Assembly (NCBI GenBank): GCA_963930655.1 | Contig: OZ005610.1 | Location: 11,785,001 to 11,849,000, forward strand | Direction of reading: 5' to 3' | Origin: Myrica gale | Taxonomy: Eukaryota; Streptophyta; Magnoliopsida; Fagales; Myricaceae | DNA length: 64,000 nucleotides | Shown: positions 23,411 to 36,000 of the stretch, piece after piece | Position numbering within the stretch: the first letter of the stretch is position 1 | How the letters are laid out: every line of letters begins with the position of its first letter | Notes under the pieces: generated by a model | Databases searched by the model: none | Seen by the model: only the letters and a program-made list of their open reading frames with translations | What the model was told of the DNA's origin: nothing | Translations under genes and position numbers: made by a program

Positions 23411-26400
23411 ATGCTCAAACTCCTCAGCAACAGGCTCCATCGCCTCTGCGGCCGCCTCCGCTTGCCCATTCGTCGCCACTCCAAGCCCAAAGTAGTGGTG
23501 AAAAGGTTCGGGAGAACGAATTCTAGAGGTCAACAAGATGCGAGAAACGAGCCGAGCCTTAATGGATCGGCGGCAGTTCATCCGAATGGCGAGCTGAGTG
23601 GTCAAAAATCAGAGAGACCGATACGGATAGCCACTTTTAATGCCGCCCTGTTCTCCATGGCACCTGCAGTTCCCGAGGCCGGGAGGAAAGAGAGTTATTG
23701 CAATGAAAATGGAGATGTAATGGAGGTCAGGCCGTCAATGGAAATGAATTTACGAGCAAAGTCTGCCAATGATCGTCCCAAAAGTATTCTAAAGCAATCT
23801 CCCTTGCATCCAAATTCCATGAATGGTACAGACAATTATGCAAAGCAACAGAAGTTTGCGAAATCCAAGTTAAGGGTATCGATAAATTTGCCCGATAACG
23901 AGATTTCTTTGTTGCGGAGTAGACAATCGAGCTTCGATGCAAGGGAGGGTTCTGCTTCTGCTGCTGGTTCAAGTAGCCCAATGAGTGCAATTTTAAGAGG
24001 GAAAGCTCCTTTAAGATCTACTGTGAGTTTCTCTACGAATATGGTAAATGGCGTAAATGGTGAGGGCCATAGAAGCAGCAGGACTGTGCTTGAGGTGCTG
24101 AGAGAGTTAGATGCTGATATATTGGCTCTGCAAGATGTGAAGGCGGAGGAAGAGAAGGACATGAAGCCTCTATCTGATTTGGCTGGTGCTTTGGGCATGA
24201 ATTACGTGTTTGCTGAGAGCTGGGCGCCTGAGTACGGAAACGCCATCCTGTCGAGGTGGCCGATAAACAGGTGGAAGGTTCAGAAAATCTTTGACGATTC
24301 AGATTTCAGGTGAGTATCATTTTCTTTCTGCATCTTCATTGTACGAAGTTTGGAATCTCATGTCTCCTCTGTTTTGTCTCTGTTGTGGTCCTGTTTTTCC
24401 CTTTACCTAAGTGCACATCTGTGTCCTGTGACAATCATATGCTGCTTTTATTCTTGACAAAATGAATAAGTTGCATTCAGTTGGATTTTTCTTCATTCAT
24501 GTTACCTAAGTGCACATCTGTGTCCTGTGACAATCATATGCTGCTTTAATTCTTGACAAAATGAAAAAGTTGCATTCAGTTGGATTTTTCTTCATTCATG
24601 TGCTCATTGCTTGGTTCCTACCTTTTTGCACCGCAAAGTTGACAGGATTAGTACTTCTCTCAAAAAGTCACCACTTATTCCAAACTGTTTGTTAGAAAAA
24701 CCATTAAAATTGTTTAAGGTAGCTTTCCAGACGCAAAACTTATCCAAAGGGCTTTTAGTTTCACAAGATATGTCTCTTCGAAAACTGTAGGATAATACTG
24801 CTGATCAGAATAAGAAGAAGAGGAGGAGGAAGAATCAGGGAAGCTACGGTTTCCCCGGTAATAAATTTTTAATATATATAACTAAAGTAATCCTGAGACT
24901 CACAGACAGTACTGTTCTATCCTATGTGCGAACAACTCTGGTGCCTTGGTGGTCCTGTCAGAATCCCAGTTACAGCTGTATGCAACGATGCAAAATTGGA
25001 AAATCCTCTGCTATTTCTCTGTTTCTTTTTTATGTTATCATCTGTTTTTTCTCTACAGTGTCATCGGGATTTTTTTGAAAATTTAGAACCAATTATTCCA
25101 GCTCACCCCTGACCAATTTTTGACTTACTGTGCAGAAACTATTCTGCACAATCTGTTAGATTCCCCGATCACGTACCATCCTTATCTGCACTACCATCAA
25201 GTGACAGATACTTTTCTTTCCTGCGAAATTCACTGCCTTAACAGATTACTCCCTTGGAATTTTCCATGTTTCCCTAGGTTGATTCTGAATATAACTTACA
25301 GGAAAAGTCCCTACCATGCTAAATTCAAAAATGTTTACACCCTTGTGATTGCTTGATTTCTTCGTCAGTTGAGATGCCTTTCCAATGGTGGAATCAGAAA
25401 GATAATTGCATCAAAACACATGCCTAAGCTTTAACATGTGATGATGTTTCTTTATTTAAAGTACCCAAAAATGAGAGATGTTTCTTTATTGGGGAAAAAA
25501 GTTGAGATAAGGACAAACCCTCTGTCCCATTATTGTCAACATCATTGATCAGAGTCTAGAAGCCGAACTCCTTTGTTCCTTTCCAGCCTTAGCCTTTGTT
25601 TGCTTCAACAGAAAATAAGCAACACAGAAAGTAGAATAAAAATATATAAGTTAGGCAAGACGTGCGTTTTTATAACTGCAATGTAGGTAAGCTCAGCAAT
25701 TAAATTATCCCCATGATTGAGCCATCCGAGGGCTACTTAAAAATGCAGGCTTTCCATGGATATTTTCATGTTTTTTATTGGTATTTGGTAAAATAATTAC
25801 TCTGTGGAATCCGTTATTAACGTCATTATCTGCCAGTCTTTTCTTCTGTTTCACACATTAGCCTTAAACTAGTAGTTAGAGACCCTTGAAACTCCCTTTT
25901 GTTGGCAGTGGCATTGCCTTATTGCTTAGAGCTGATATCCAATTAGTTACCCAAAAGAAAACATAAAAGAAAAGACGGATTTAAAAAAGATTGATGACTA
26001 ATTCAAGTTGCCTGAAAGATTACAGTCTTGACAGTTGAGCAAGCAAAAATACCAGAAAAAAGGGGAATTATATTATGTTTAACTCCCTCTCTGTTTTCTG
26101 CCCCATAGGAATGTTCTAAAGGCCACAATTGATGTACCCGACATGGGGGAAGTCAACTTCAACTGCACCCACCTTGATCACCTTGATGAGGTCTGGCGGA
26201 TGAAGCAGATAAATTCCATAATCCAGTCAAGCAGTGAGCCTTACATCCTAGCTGGAGGTCTCAACTCTCTGGACGAAACAGATTATTCTCAAGAAAGATG
26301 GACTGACATTGTAAAGGTAAATGCAGCATAACTTCGATTAGGTTTCTCCAAAATTATCTTTGGTAATCTAAGGGGGATCAAATATACTTCTGTTCATCTA

Positions 26401-26929
26401 AATGGATTCATGTGTTGCAGTATCATGAAGAAATTGGAAAGCCAACACCAAAGGTAGAAGTGATGAGGTTTTTGAAGAGTAAACAATATGCGGATGCCAA
26501 GGACTTCGCAGGAGAATGCGAGTCGGTAGTCATGATTGCCAAAGGCCAAAGTACAAAATCTGTCGCCCATTATTTTCTGGCCTGAAGGTTCAAACAGATT
26601 GTACCCTTCCCTAATCACTTTCTTGCGCTTATTCTTTCATATATAATGCAGGTGTGCAGGGAACATGCAAGTATGGAACTAGGGTAGATTACGTATTGGC
26701 ATCCCCGAATTCACCGTACAAGTTTGTTCCTGGATCATATTCAGTCGTCTCCTCCAAAGGGACTTCCGATCATCACATTGTGAAAGTTGATTTGGTAAAA
26801 GGAATCGGCAGCTCTGCCGATGAAAATGTCAGAAGAAAGCGGCCACAACCAAAGCGGAAAGTCGTAAAGATAACAGAGTCTTCTCCATCAAGAGGTTTAT
26901 GGAAAACACAATCACTGAGAGAAAGATAG
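23411..26929 (+). CDS. Endonuclease/exonuclease/phosphatase (DNase I-like) family protein, 4 exons
   Basis: The exons are 23411-24309, 26109-26316, 26421-26550 and 26652-26929, all GT-AG with consistent phases, giving 504 residues. EEP-fold enzymes cleave phosphodiester or phosphoester bonds using Mg2+. Visible motifs: RIATFNAALF (Asn77), LALQDV (Asp242 where most relatives have Glu), YGNAILSRWP, AGGLNSLD (Asn352, with Gly in place of the usual Asp), RVDYVLAS (Asp425) and GTSDHHIVKVD (Asp452, His453). A Ser-rich, low-complexity insert of about 150 residues separates the first two motifs, and the C-terminus is basic (RRKRPQPKRK), possibly a nuclear signal. This layout matches a plant-specific clade of unknown substrate. 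Intron 1 (1.8 kb) contains a 99-bp tandem duplication. Confidence 0.85.
24403..24600. repeat. Two tandem copies of a 99-bp unit in intron 1
   Basis: Units 24403-24501 and 24502-24600 differ at two positions by eye. They start TTACCTAAGTGCACATCTG. Such near-identity suggests a recent duplication. Confidence 0.85.
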
Positions 26930-27763
26930 AAATCTCGTCAAATTTTTTTTATCCTCTTTTACTATAAATAACCTGCAGCTGGGTTTGAACCTGCTGATTT
27001 CTTCTCCAAAGCTTTTGTAATTCATTTGACACTGCTTTTGCTTGTGGAGGTAGATATAAGCTGGATAAAGGTCTCAAGATTGGTGGTGTAACATCGATAT
27101 TTTAATCTAATTTTGCTTTTAGTAATTAATCACTGTCGATAACATCATATAGGGAAAAACATATGTTCTTGGCGGTTACGTACTCCAAATGGTACCCATG
27201 CAATCTCCCCCCCCCCCCCCCCCCCTTTTCAACGCTCACGATTGTCATCTTATTGATTTTATTATCTATGGCTTACGTACGTGAGGAAACTTCTATTGGA
27301 CTATTTCATTCATTTGATAGTGTTGAGGAGGTGGTTTTGTTGGTGTCCCCATTTCCATCCTTTTTATATTATATATTTGCTGAATTTAATATTAGATTAC
27401 TCTTCCCCTGAATTATACTCAAATATCATTTATAAATATAAATTACGAATTTCATCACATTTAACTCTTAAAATGCATCACCTTTCACTCTTTAATTAGA
27501 TCAAATTCAATGTGAAAGATAAGTTACTCGACATAATATCCACTATTGGATTTAATGTAACTAAACTGGTAGTGTAAGGGCTTAAAAAGACATTTTATCT
27601 CATAATTTGGAGAGAGAAATATCGCTCAAAGTTGACTTTATTTTGATATGACTTGGACGAAATTGATAATTTTGACTTTTCAATGACATTAAACTTTATT
27701 AGTTTGAAAAAAGAAAGTGAAATTTTAAGAATAATCAATTATGCAGCTATGACGAACCTACTC
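26930..27763. other. 3' flank of the DNase I-like gene
   Basis: No gene is seen. A run of 19 Cs sits at 27207-27225. The rest is AT-rich. Confidence 0.4.
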
Positions 27764-27870
27764 TTTTTTTTTTTCTCAGTAAAGGCAATTCATTAAAAAC
27801 CAAGAAAACTAACGAAAAAAAGAGTTAAAGTCGCAAGATAAAATAGAGAGCGGAAACCCAGTAGCCTGCC
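27764..27870 (-). mobile_element. Short retroposed insert (LINE-tail type) with 15-bp target duplication
   Basis: The 15-bp repeat ATGACGAACCTACTC stands at 27749-27763 and 27871-27885. Between them, on the minus strand, 107 bp end in TTGCCTTTACTGAG followed by a poly(A) tail (the T run 27764-27774). This is the structure left by L1-type target-primed insertion with strong 5' truncation. Confidence 0.7.
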
Positions 27871-27885
27871 ATGACGAACCTACTC

Positions 27886-28583
27886 AAATATGCTTATATT
27901 CGACACCTAACAGCCAAGCATTGGGACCTTAAAATTTCGAGCTGGCGAAGATTCTACGAACCACCAGTCATCAAGCACTTCTCAGTCAAAACCAGGGCAT
28001 GTTTTCCATTGATGGATTGAAGTAACAGGCCAGGCCTTATTCAGTTTCCCTGAGGACTAAGAATTTTACCAGAGACAAGGGCCCAATAGAAGGCAAACTT
28101 CCAATGTCTTTCCACTGCCATGCCAGCCCATTTTGATCTTCCTAACGTTTTGAAACGTCGACCTCATCAACCTCATGTAATCTGTAATGGCTACTGCCAT
28201 GCATATGGCCTTGACTTAAACATACGACAGAACGAATTCACGAGTTTTAAAAGATTAATCTTTTGGGAAATCAACCAAACCCTTCTGCAACACAAAGTGA
28301 ACTGCTTAGACAAAAAGATTGATCATTGAAAGGAGAGAACCCCAAAGAAATCTTTTTCCTGGACACTGATTTTCAGACTCTTGTTCCTCCAAAAAGAATC
28401 CTAGCTGGATTGATAAAAAATACTAATTAATGTCTTGACTTTTATTCTGGAAAACTAGTCTAACTGCCCCTCCAGTACCTGATCACTCTCTCTAATTGCC
28501 TTGCTCTAGTCACCTGCAACTTCTGCTATCATGTAAAGGCTCTCATGTTGGCTCTGTGACCCTAAAATTATTTATGCCATGCC
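27886..28583. other. Gene-free DNA
   Basis: No coding or RNA signal is seen. The phrase ATGTTGGCTCTGTGAC occurs twice at its right end (near 28543 and 28587), the second copy overlapping the stop region of the next gene. Confidence 0.35.
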
Positions 28584-29313
28584 TTATGTTGGCTCTGTGA
28601 CGTCCTCCTCTATTTCGTCTTGATCTTGACGCGGCGTGATGTTTGTCGTGAGTCTACCTTCTTGCTGCCGAGGACCAACGATCCTTGCCCATGCTCTGCT
28701 ATATACTCCTTCTTGAGGAGGCGTGGTGTTTATGCCGCTGTCCGAACTCTCATCATCCCAGTTCTTGAAACGTAGGCTATCCGTCTCAAACTCATGCCTT
28801 CCCAAGCCTACACCGGCCTGTTCGGCGAGTACTCCTCTCAAGCCTGCAATGCTCGATGATTCGGCGCCACTGATATTGCCAACATCGCCCCAGGTCTTGA
28901 CACTTAGGCTCTCAATCGCCAAGGCACGCCTTCTCAATTCTGCATTGCTCGCTTCGGCGGCGCTGCTACAACATACATCACTCCGGCTCTTCGTCAACGT
29001 CGCACGGCTTCCCGAGTGGACATCGGCGTGTTCACCGATTGCTCCTCCTGATTCATCGTCGCTTTCATAGCCAAGATCGATTTCTACGGACGTTAACATC
29101 TGGCCGGAATTAGCGTTTCCGGAATCAACCTCGAATGACGAGAGAATGTTTGGCAATCGGCTCGGAACGTCATCGATAGCGGAGGTCAAGCCAACGGAAC
29201 TAAGTTGGCCCGGGAAAGGAGTATTCCGGGGCTGGTGAGGCGGTTACTTTGACTGTTGGCCGTTGGGGTCTCGGAAAACTTGGAAGCCAAAAGATTTTCT
29301 TGAAGAAATCCAT
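28584..29313 (-). pseudogene. Unknown protein gene with one-base frameshift
   Basis: The ORF of about 200 codons (29189-28584) lacks an ATG at its start. An ATG at 29313 opens another frame (MDFFKKIFWLPSFP and onward) that runs 37 codons to a TAG at 29202-29200. One base too many in the CCCGGG at 29209-29214 accounts for the break, since dropping it would make the two frames continuous. The protein is acidic and Ser-rich with two related segments (SLSVKTWGDVGN and SLRFKNWDDESS), each followed by a Gly/Ser-rich piece. I do not recognise the family. It could be a damaged gene or a sequencing error in a real one. It is divergently arranged with the GH3 gene. Confidence 0.45.
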
Positions 29314-29544
29314 TTGCCGTAAGTAATTTGAGAGTCGGATAGAATGTGGAAGAGTTATTTATTTATTTAGCTGTTTATATTCCAAATACAGCGCGAGGGA
29401 GTGATGACGTGGCACTAGAGTAACTGCAGCTGATGCGCTGACTCCCGCGTAATATTCTTTCTTACCCCCAAACATTTCTTAAAAATTTATACACTTCCAA
29501 TTTCTTAAAGATCCTACGCAGCCGTCGGACCCGACCACCCGCAA
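29314..29544. promoter_or_regulatory. Shared intergenic promoter of the unknown gene and GH3
   Basis: Only 231 bp separate the two divergent starts. It contains TGACGTGGCAC at about 29404-29414, an ACGT-core element of the type bound by bZIP factors. I found no TGTCTC auxin-response element here, although many GH3 promoters carry one. Confidence 0.35.
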
Positions 29545-31558
29545 ATGACGGACGAGGAGATCCTGAGGACGCTCGAGGACACCACGAACGACGCCGTGCG
29601 TCACCAGCTCGAGACTCTTCGGAAGATTCTCGAGCGCCAGGCCGGCGTAAGTTATCTCCGATCCCACCTCCAGGGCTATAGTGCGACGGTGGACGCTGAA
29701 ACATTCCGTCGCGCCGTGCCATTGTCTTCCTACGATGACTACGTTGACCACATCGATCGGATGGCCGACGGCCTTATTGACCTTGATCAACCTCTCCTTT
29801 CCGTTGATACTCTACTGTGTTTCTTCTACAGGTACTCATCCCTCAGCCAGTCCGAATGCTAAAGTCACGCGTTATGTTAATTTTTCAAGTTCCAAATAGT
29901 TAAAGCCCTTGTATTAATGATCTTTAATCAGCTTGCTTTCTCATACCATCTAGGATTTTTTTCTTTGAATTTATAATCTAACTGGCGGATTGCAGTTCCG
30001 GGACAAGTACTATGAAGCCGAAATTGATCCCTTACTTTGATTCAAAGCTCTCAAGAGCAGCCTCCTTCATAGCTCACCAGGGCGGCACTGCAATTCTTCG
30101 AAGGTAATCTATTTAGCTTCTTGGGTCATTGCTTTAGTTATAACTTCTAGATTTTCCCGTACGATGTACTATTCACTGTTCAGGGTAACTGGGGAATATG
30201 AACTTTTGTATAGGTTATTTCCTCCTAGGACCTCTGTGAATAAGAGCCTATGGTTTCTTTACGCTGATAATATTAATACTACCAAAGGTGGTTTCAAGGT
30301 TATGGCTGCTTCTACATATCCTATGCAGAGCGGTAACGCTAATTGGTCTCAGTTCCTAGCTTGCACAAGTCCCCGGGAAGTAATTCTTGGCTCGAATATG
30401 GAGCACCAAATGTACTGCCACCTTCTTTGTGGCCTTAGGAACTCTGATGTTATCGATGGCATTCGAGCTCCATATGCCATAGGCTTGATCAAAGGGTTTC
30501 ATCTTTTAGAGTGCAGATGGAAGCAGCTATGTGACGATATTGAATGCGGGGTTCTGAGTTTGGAGATTTCTGATGTTGCGATGAGAGATTCTGTTATTGA
30601 TGTTCTTGGGGGGCCTCAACCAGAACTGTCGAGGAGAATTCGGTCGATTTGTGAAGAGAAGAATTGCGTAGGGATACTGCCTAAATTGTGGCCTAATGTC
30701 CGGTACATTAAATGCGTCACCACAGGGAGCATGAAGCAGTACTATCCGAAGCTTAAGCAGTATGCAGGCGAAGTACCTGTGTTAGGCGGTGACTACTTTG
30801 CTTCAGAATGCTGCGTGGGTATCAACTTGGATATTATGCAACCTCCAGAAATGACACGATTTGTGTTGCTTCCAACTGCGGCATACTTTGAATTTCTTCC
30901 ATTTGCTCCAGATGCGATCAATGTATTCGAGGAAGAAACGGTGGACATCTCTGGTGTACAGGTAGGGAAGATGTATGAAGTGGTTGTGACTACATATAGA
31001 GGATTCTTCCGATACCGTTTAGGTGATATTGTGAGAGTTGTTGGTTTCTACAATTCATCTCCACAAGTGGAATTTGTGATGAGAGGTCCTAAAACTCCTT
31101 CCGAGATAGTAACTGAGAAAGATTTGATGCTTGCTATGGAATGTTTTCAAAGTGTGTTACGACAGGCCATGTCGGCAGAGATTACAGAGTTCGCTAGTTT
31201 TTTGGATTTAACGTTGAGCCCTAAGCAGTTGAAGGTTTATATGGAATTTAGAGAAGTATGCATGTTTATGCAGGAGGAAAAGTTGGAGGAGTCAATCGTA
31301 ATGCTCAAGAGTTGTGGTTCTTGTATTGAGAATTGCTTGGGAGACATTTACATGTCACAAAGGAAAAGAGGTGAAATAGACCCTTTGGTAATATTCGTTG
31401 TAAAGCCAGGTAGCTTTGATGGATTATCATGGTTAGCTATTGAAAATGGAACACCGGCTAGTCAATATAAACCACCCAAGATTATAAGAAACCGCCAAAT
31501 TGTTGACTTTATTGAAAGATCTGTTCTTGTTGCTGTATCTTTGGATGCTGAACACTGA
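29545..31558 (+). CDS. GH3: GH3 family acyl-acid amido synthetase, 3 exons
   Basis: The exons are 29545-29831, 29996-30103 and 30184-31558, giving 589 residues. GH3 enzymes adenylate an acyl acid (auxin, jasmonate or benzoates) and join it to an amino acid in the cytosol. The nucleotide-binding motifs are present: SSGTSTMKPK (residues 96-105), YFASE (336-340, where most relatives have Y-G/A-SSE), YFEFLP (366-371) and YRGFFRYRLGD (403-413). LGGPQPEL recalls the subgroup that includes PBS3/GH3.12, so the preferred acid need not be auxin. The C-terminal domain is complete (ASQYKPPKI) but ends in an unusual tail. The substrate cannot be read from sequence alone. Confidence 0.88.
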
Positions 31559-33050
31559 TTGGAGCAGAACAATTTTTTGCTTTTTGTTTTCCTTGTTGGG
31601 AGACAAGTCCTCTCTGAAGAAGCTGTACAGTTCCATCCCATTGTTCCTCTTTTGTCAATCATTTACACAAGGTCTAAGCTGGATCCTCAACCATAGTGTG
31701 ATGTAGAAGAACATGAATACTGCAATGATTCTCCTGCATTTATGTTTTGGCTTGAGTCGTTGTTCTTACTCAATGATGTACTTCGCAGGCTAAAGTCAAT
31801 GAGGTCGTAAAATGCTTCAGCTGTTTGGATTATTCAGTTGACTAAGCTCAGTGGTAAATTTAAGATCAGATTTCCTGAGGACTTTCCATGTCATGAAGCC
31901 AATGTAAATTAATCCGCAGGTCATTACGATTGTTCTGTGACAAGTTCCTTCTCCATTTAGTATGTTCTTGCAGTTGTGTTGTGGTATCAATAAATTCTAC
32001 ATAAGTTTAACTATGCTAATAAAAACACTAATGATGGTAAAATTTAGAGGAAAAAATATCGGCTACAATATGACTATCCAGATTTCCAGCTGCAACCATT
32101 AGATCAAAGGACCCGGCCCTAAAGGAACTTCCCTCTGGCTTCACTACAAACTATTTCTTTTGCTTCTTTCTTCTTTTTGTGCCCTTCATAATCTTCAGTA
32201 AGTTCGAAACGATTAGCTTAAAATATCAGAAGATAACAAAGTTCTGGAATGGTTAAAGGCCAACCACTTTGCAAGATCTGCCGTGTGACAAAATGTCTGG
32301 AACTTCACTTCTACATCTGGCATTTCGCTCTTATCTGATCAACAGTGATTTTGCAAGCATTTTTCAGTGGAAAGACGCAGAAAATGGTTGTCGTAGTAGT
32401 CATCAGCTTGGCTTTACTGTCGCAAATTCATCACTTGTTTAGTTGGCTTGTACCCTGTCCTTTTAATCATGAGAATTTGATCTTCGTTTTAAGGGGCTAG
32501 GCCTTTTGTTTGCCTTCCTCCGTAATCTGTCAATACATTTCCACTTCTTTTAGAAATGATATTTGTGTCTCCCTATGCTTTCGTCCGCCATTCTTTCCGC
32601 TTTGAAGAATTCTTTGGACAAATCTAAGGGGGCCATGCCAAAATTTCAAGCAAAATTACAATTAGAATGCACACAAAAAAAAACTCCGTAATCCAGGGGA
32701 AAGTAGAAAGACTCCAAAACTGCAATTTTTACTCGTTAGACTGCATTTCAATTTCGTGTACAGCAAAAGGGTCAATTGGTAGACTCTGCAAAACTTCATT
32801 ATTGGGTAAACTTATTCTTACACAAGTCCTGCTTGATCTGCTACGATACAAGAACTCTAATCTGGATTAAAAAATCTCATTAAAAAATAAGGAAAATCCA
32901 AGGAAGCATATCAGATTGAAGAACATTTCCGAAGTCACAAAGATATCCAAAAAGAAAAACTTCCAATGACAAACATGATGCCATACAAAACTTTTTTGAG
33001 GAAAAGAAGTTGCTTCTCATTTCTATTAATTTTTCCCCCTCTCCACTTTT
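31559..33050. other. Convergent intergenic region between GH3 and the sugar transporter
   Basis: It holds the 3' UTRs of both genes. No other gene or clear repeat is seen. Confidence 0.4.
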
Positions 33051-36000
33051 TTATCCGTTAATTGCTGCTTGGATTTGTTCCAGAGTTCTGCCTTTCGTCT
33101 CAGGAACCACCATGATCACAAACAATATAGCCAGTGCATTGACTGCACCATAAAGAATGAAGGTACCTGGAAACCAGAGATACAAGTAGTTAGCTGGGGT
33201 CTATTTTTTGTGAGGTTGAAGTTAAGTGCTATCTCCCTATGAAAACCTCAGTTGAAATGAGCAAACTGCTCATATTTCTTTCTGTTTACTGAACTCCAAC
33301 AAGCTAAGAGTGACTCCTTCCAGGATCCTTTAATTTTAGTGGACACCTCTATGGTAGAACTTTTGGAATCCTAATTATTATTTCTTATTAAATGGTTTAA
33401 ACTTTACCGTAGTGGATCTCAATTTTTTTCTGAATTCCTTGCATCTGGCTGGTTTGGTATATGTTGAGGTAGTAATATCTAAGCTTAGGTTTAACACAGA
33501 CAATCTGATCATAAACTTTTATTTCCCTATACCTTACATCTAAACTTGGATATTTTTCAATGTTAAAAATGCCTGTTCCTAAGTCAGTGAGGTTGCTAGA
33601 TAGTACTGTCATACCATGTACTACTACTTTTGAAGGAGTGAAAAAGCTTTACCATAGGAGCTCCAGGTCATGAGGAAGTTGAATGTGTAGGAACATAGCC
33701 ACGCACCAAACCAGTTGACTAGAGTGGCAAGGCTTCCAGCCCGTCCTTTAATATTGATGGGGAATATCTGCAACATAAGACATTCTTCAGATTGGTATCT
33801 CTACTCTTCCTATTTTACACTTATAATTTTGCTGCTTCTAATAATTACCTCGGACATCACAACCCAAGGAACTGCACCCATTCCTATTGAAAAGGCTCCA
33901 ATATACAACTGACATCAAACACTCATTGTTAAACATCACAATGGCAAGAGTAGAGAAGTCATCTTTGTTGAGACTGATCTGACCTACGCATGAACAGACT
34001 TAGAAGAAACAGTCAATATTACCAGTATGCCGGTTACTGCAAGTATGGGGACTGCCTGAAGTGACAATTCATGAACCTGTCGGATGAATCCTTCTTTCTT
34101 TAGATACTACTATTATGTGAAGAAAAAGGAAGCTTTTGAGGCTTAAAGATTGACAGTTACCTTCATGTAGAATGCAATGGCTGCTAGTCCACAGCCTAGG
34201 ACCAAACCAGTAGCAGAAACCTAAAGTGGAACACAAAAGAGAGGTGGGAGGACCTCTATACATGAATGAGAAGTCATGGGAGCAAAATATTCAGTTAATA
34301 TTTTGTACAAAACTTTACCAATAATAAGGGCTTTCTTCCAGCTTTATCTATAAAAGCTGCTCCAATACCAGTAACCACAACCTACAAAGAAAATGATGTT
34401 GAGATGTTCGTATAGAAAGAGATATCATAGATTTGCATGAAAACAGTGAAGTGAGTAGAATGAGTAACCTGAAGACATGCATAGATTATAGTTCCAATGC
34501 TGGAAGAGAACCCTGAGATATTCCAAATAATAATAATTAGCTCATGATTGTTGACCTACCTTACATTTTGAAGCTGTAGAGAACCAACTATAGTTAGAAT
34601 GGACAACTTTATAGTTGTCTCATACCTGCTGTCTCAAAAATATCGCCAGTGTAAAAGCAGATTCCATTGATTCCTCCAAATTGTTGACATACCATCAGCC
34701 CTACTCCTATCTATCATTGATAAGTGAACAACTATTAGATAAAACTAATTTAGCTGATGGTTCCTTCGGAAGAAATTAATTGCAAGGGAAGAAAAAAAAT
34801 TGTAGGGGCAGAAGTTAGGAAAAACTACACTTTATCCCCTCAAACTTCTACTTCATTTGCCATTCACTCCCAAACTGTCATGCTCGGCAATTGACACCCT
34901 TTGGAAGTGTGCGATATGCCCTATTTGTTTATCTATTTAAAGGGTTGGATCTTAAATTTGGGGGACAAATTGGTGTTGGATAATTTAGTAGCAGCACGTT
35001 AGAATGTGTAGATTTGGTTTGTCCTAGTCTTTAGGTTTGTTTAGCATGATGTTAGTGGTGTGTAGCATGATGTTAGTGGTGCCTATTTTTGTGTTTTTTG
35101 TAACCGTTGTTCTTTAGCCTATATAACGGCTATTTCGTTAGCAATGAAGAAGCAGAGTTGTCGTCCCACTCTATTTTCCCTTTGTTATTATTTTATCATT
35201 TTTCTTCTTCCATTTTTCATCAGTGGTATCAGAGCTTGGTTAGATTTCAAAATGGCTTCTGAAACTTTTGTGCAGCCAGTCATTCCACGCTTTGATGGTC
35301 ACTATGACCATTGGAGCATGCTCATGGAAAATTTTTTGAGGTCCAAAGAATATTGGACAGTTGTTGTTTCTGGAGTAGCAGAACCAGCAGCAGGTGTTGT
35401 GCTGACAGATGCACAGAAGGTGGAGGTTGAAGGGCAGAAGTTGAAGGATCTCAAAGCAAAGAATTATCTCTTCCAGGCAATTGATCGTTTCATCCTGGAA
35501 ACCATTCTTTGTAAAGAAACTTCCAAGCAGATCTGGGACTCTATGAAGAAGAAGTATGAGGGGACAACAAAGACAAAGAGGGCACAACTTCAAGCATTTC
35601 GACCTCCACCTTCTGTGCATCTGTCAGCACAACACCTGCTGCTGGTTCTGCTTTGAAGGATCTCAAAGCAAAGAATTATCTCTTTCAGGCAATTGATCGT
35701 TTCATCCTGGAAACCATTCTTTGTAAAGAAACTTCCAAGCAGATCTGGGACTCTATGAAGAAGAAGTATGAGGGGACAACAAAGACAAAGAGGGCACAAC
35801 TTCAAGCATTTCGAGACGATTTCGAAACTTTACACATGAAGTCTGACGAATCAGTGTCAGATTACTTCTCCAGGACGATGGCAATCGCAAATAAGATGAG
35901 AATTCATGGCGACAAAATGACAGATGTCACTATCATTGAGAAGATTCTTCGTTCGATGACAACAAAATTCAACTATGTTGTTTGTTCGATTGAGGAATCT

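Noticed and set aside
27207..27225. Run of 19 Cs
   Set aside because: A simple homopolymer, interesting only as a likely assembly weak point.
34820..34973. Possible MITE around the copia insertion site
   Set aside because: Some inverted similarity between the two sides of the copia element (ACTACACTTTA-like against TACTATTTC), but too weak to support.
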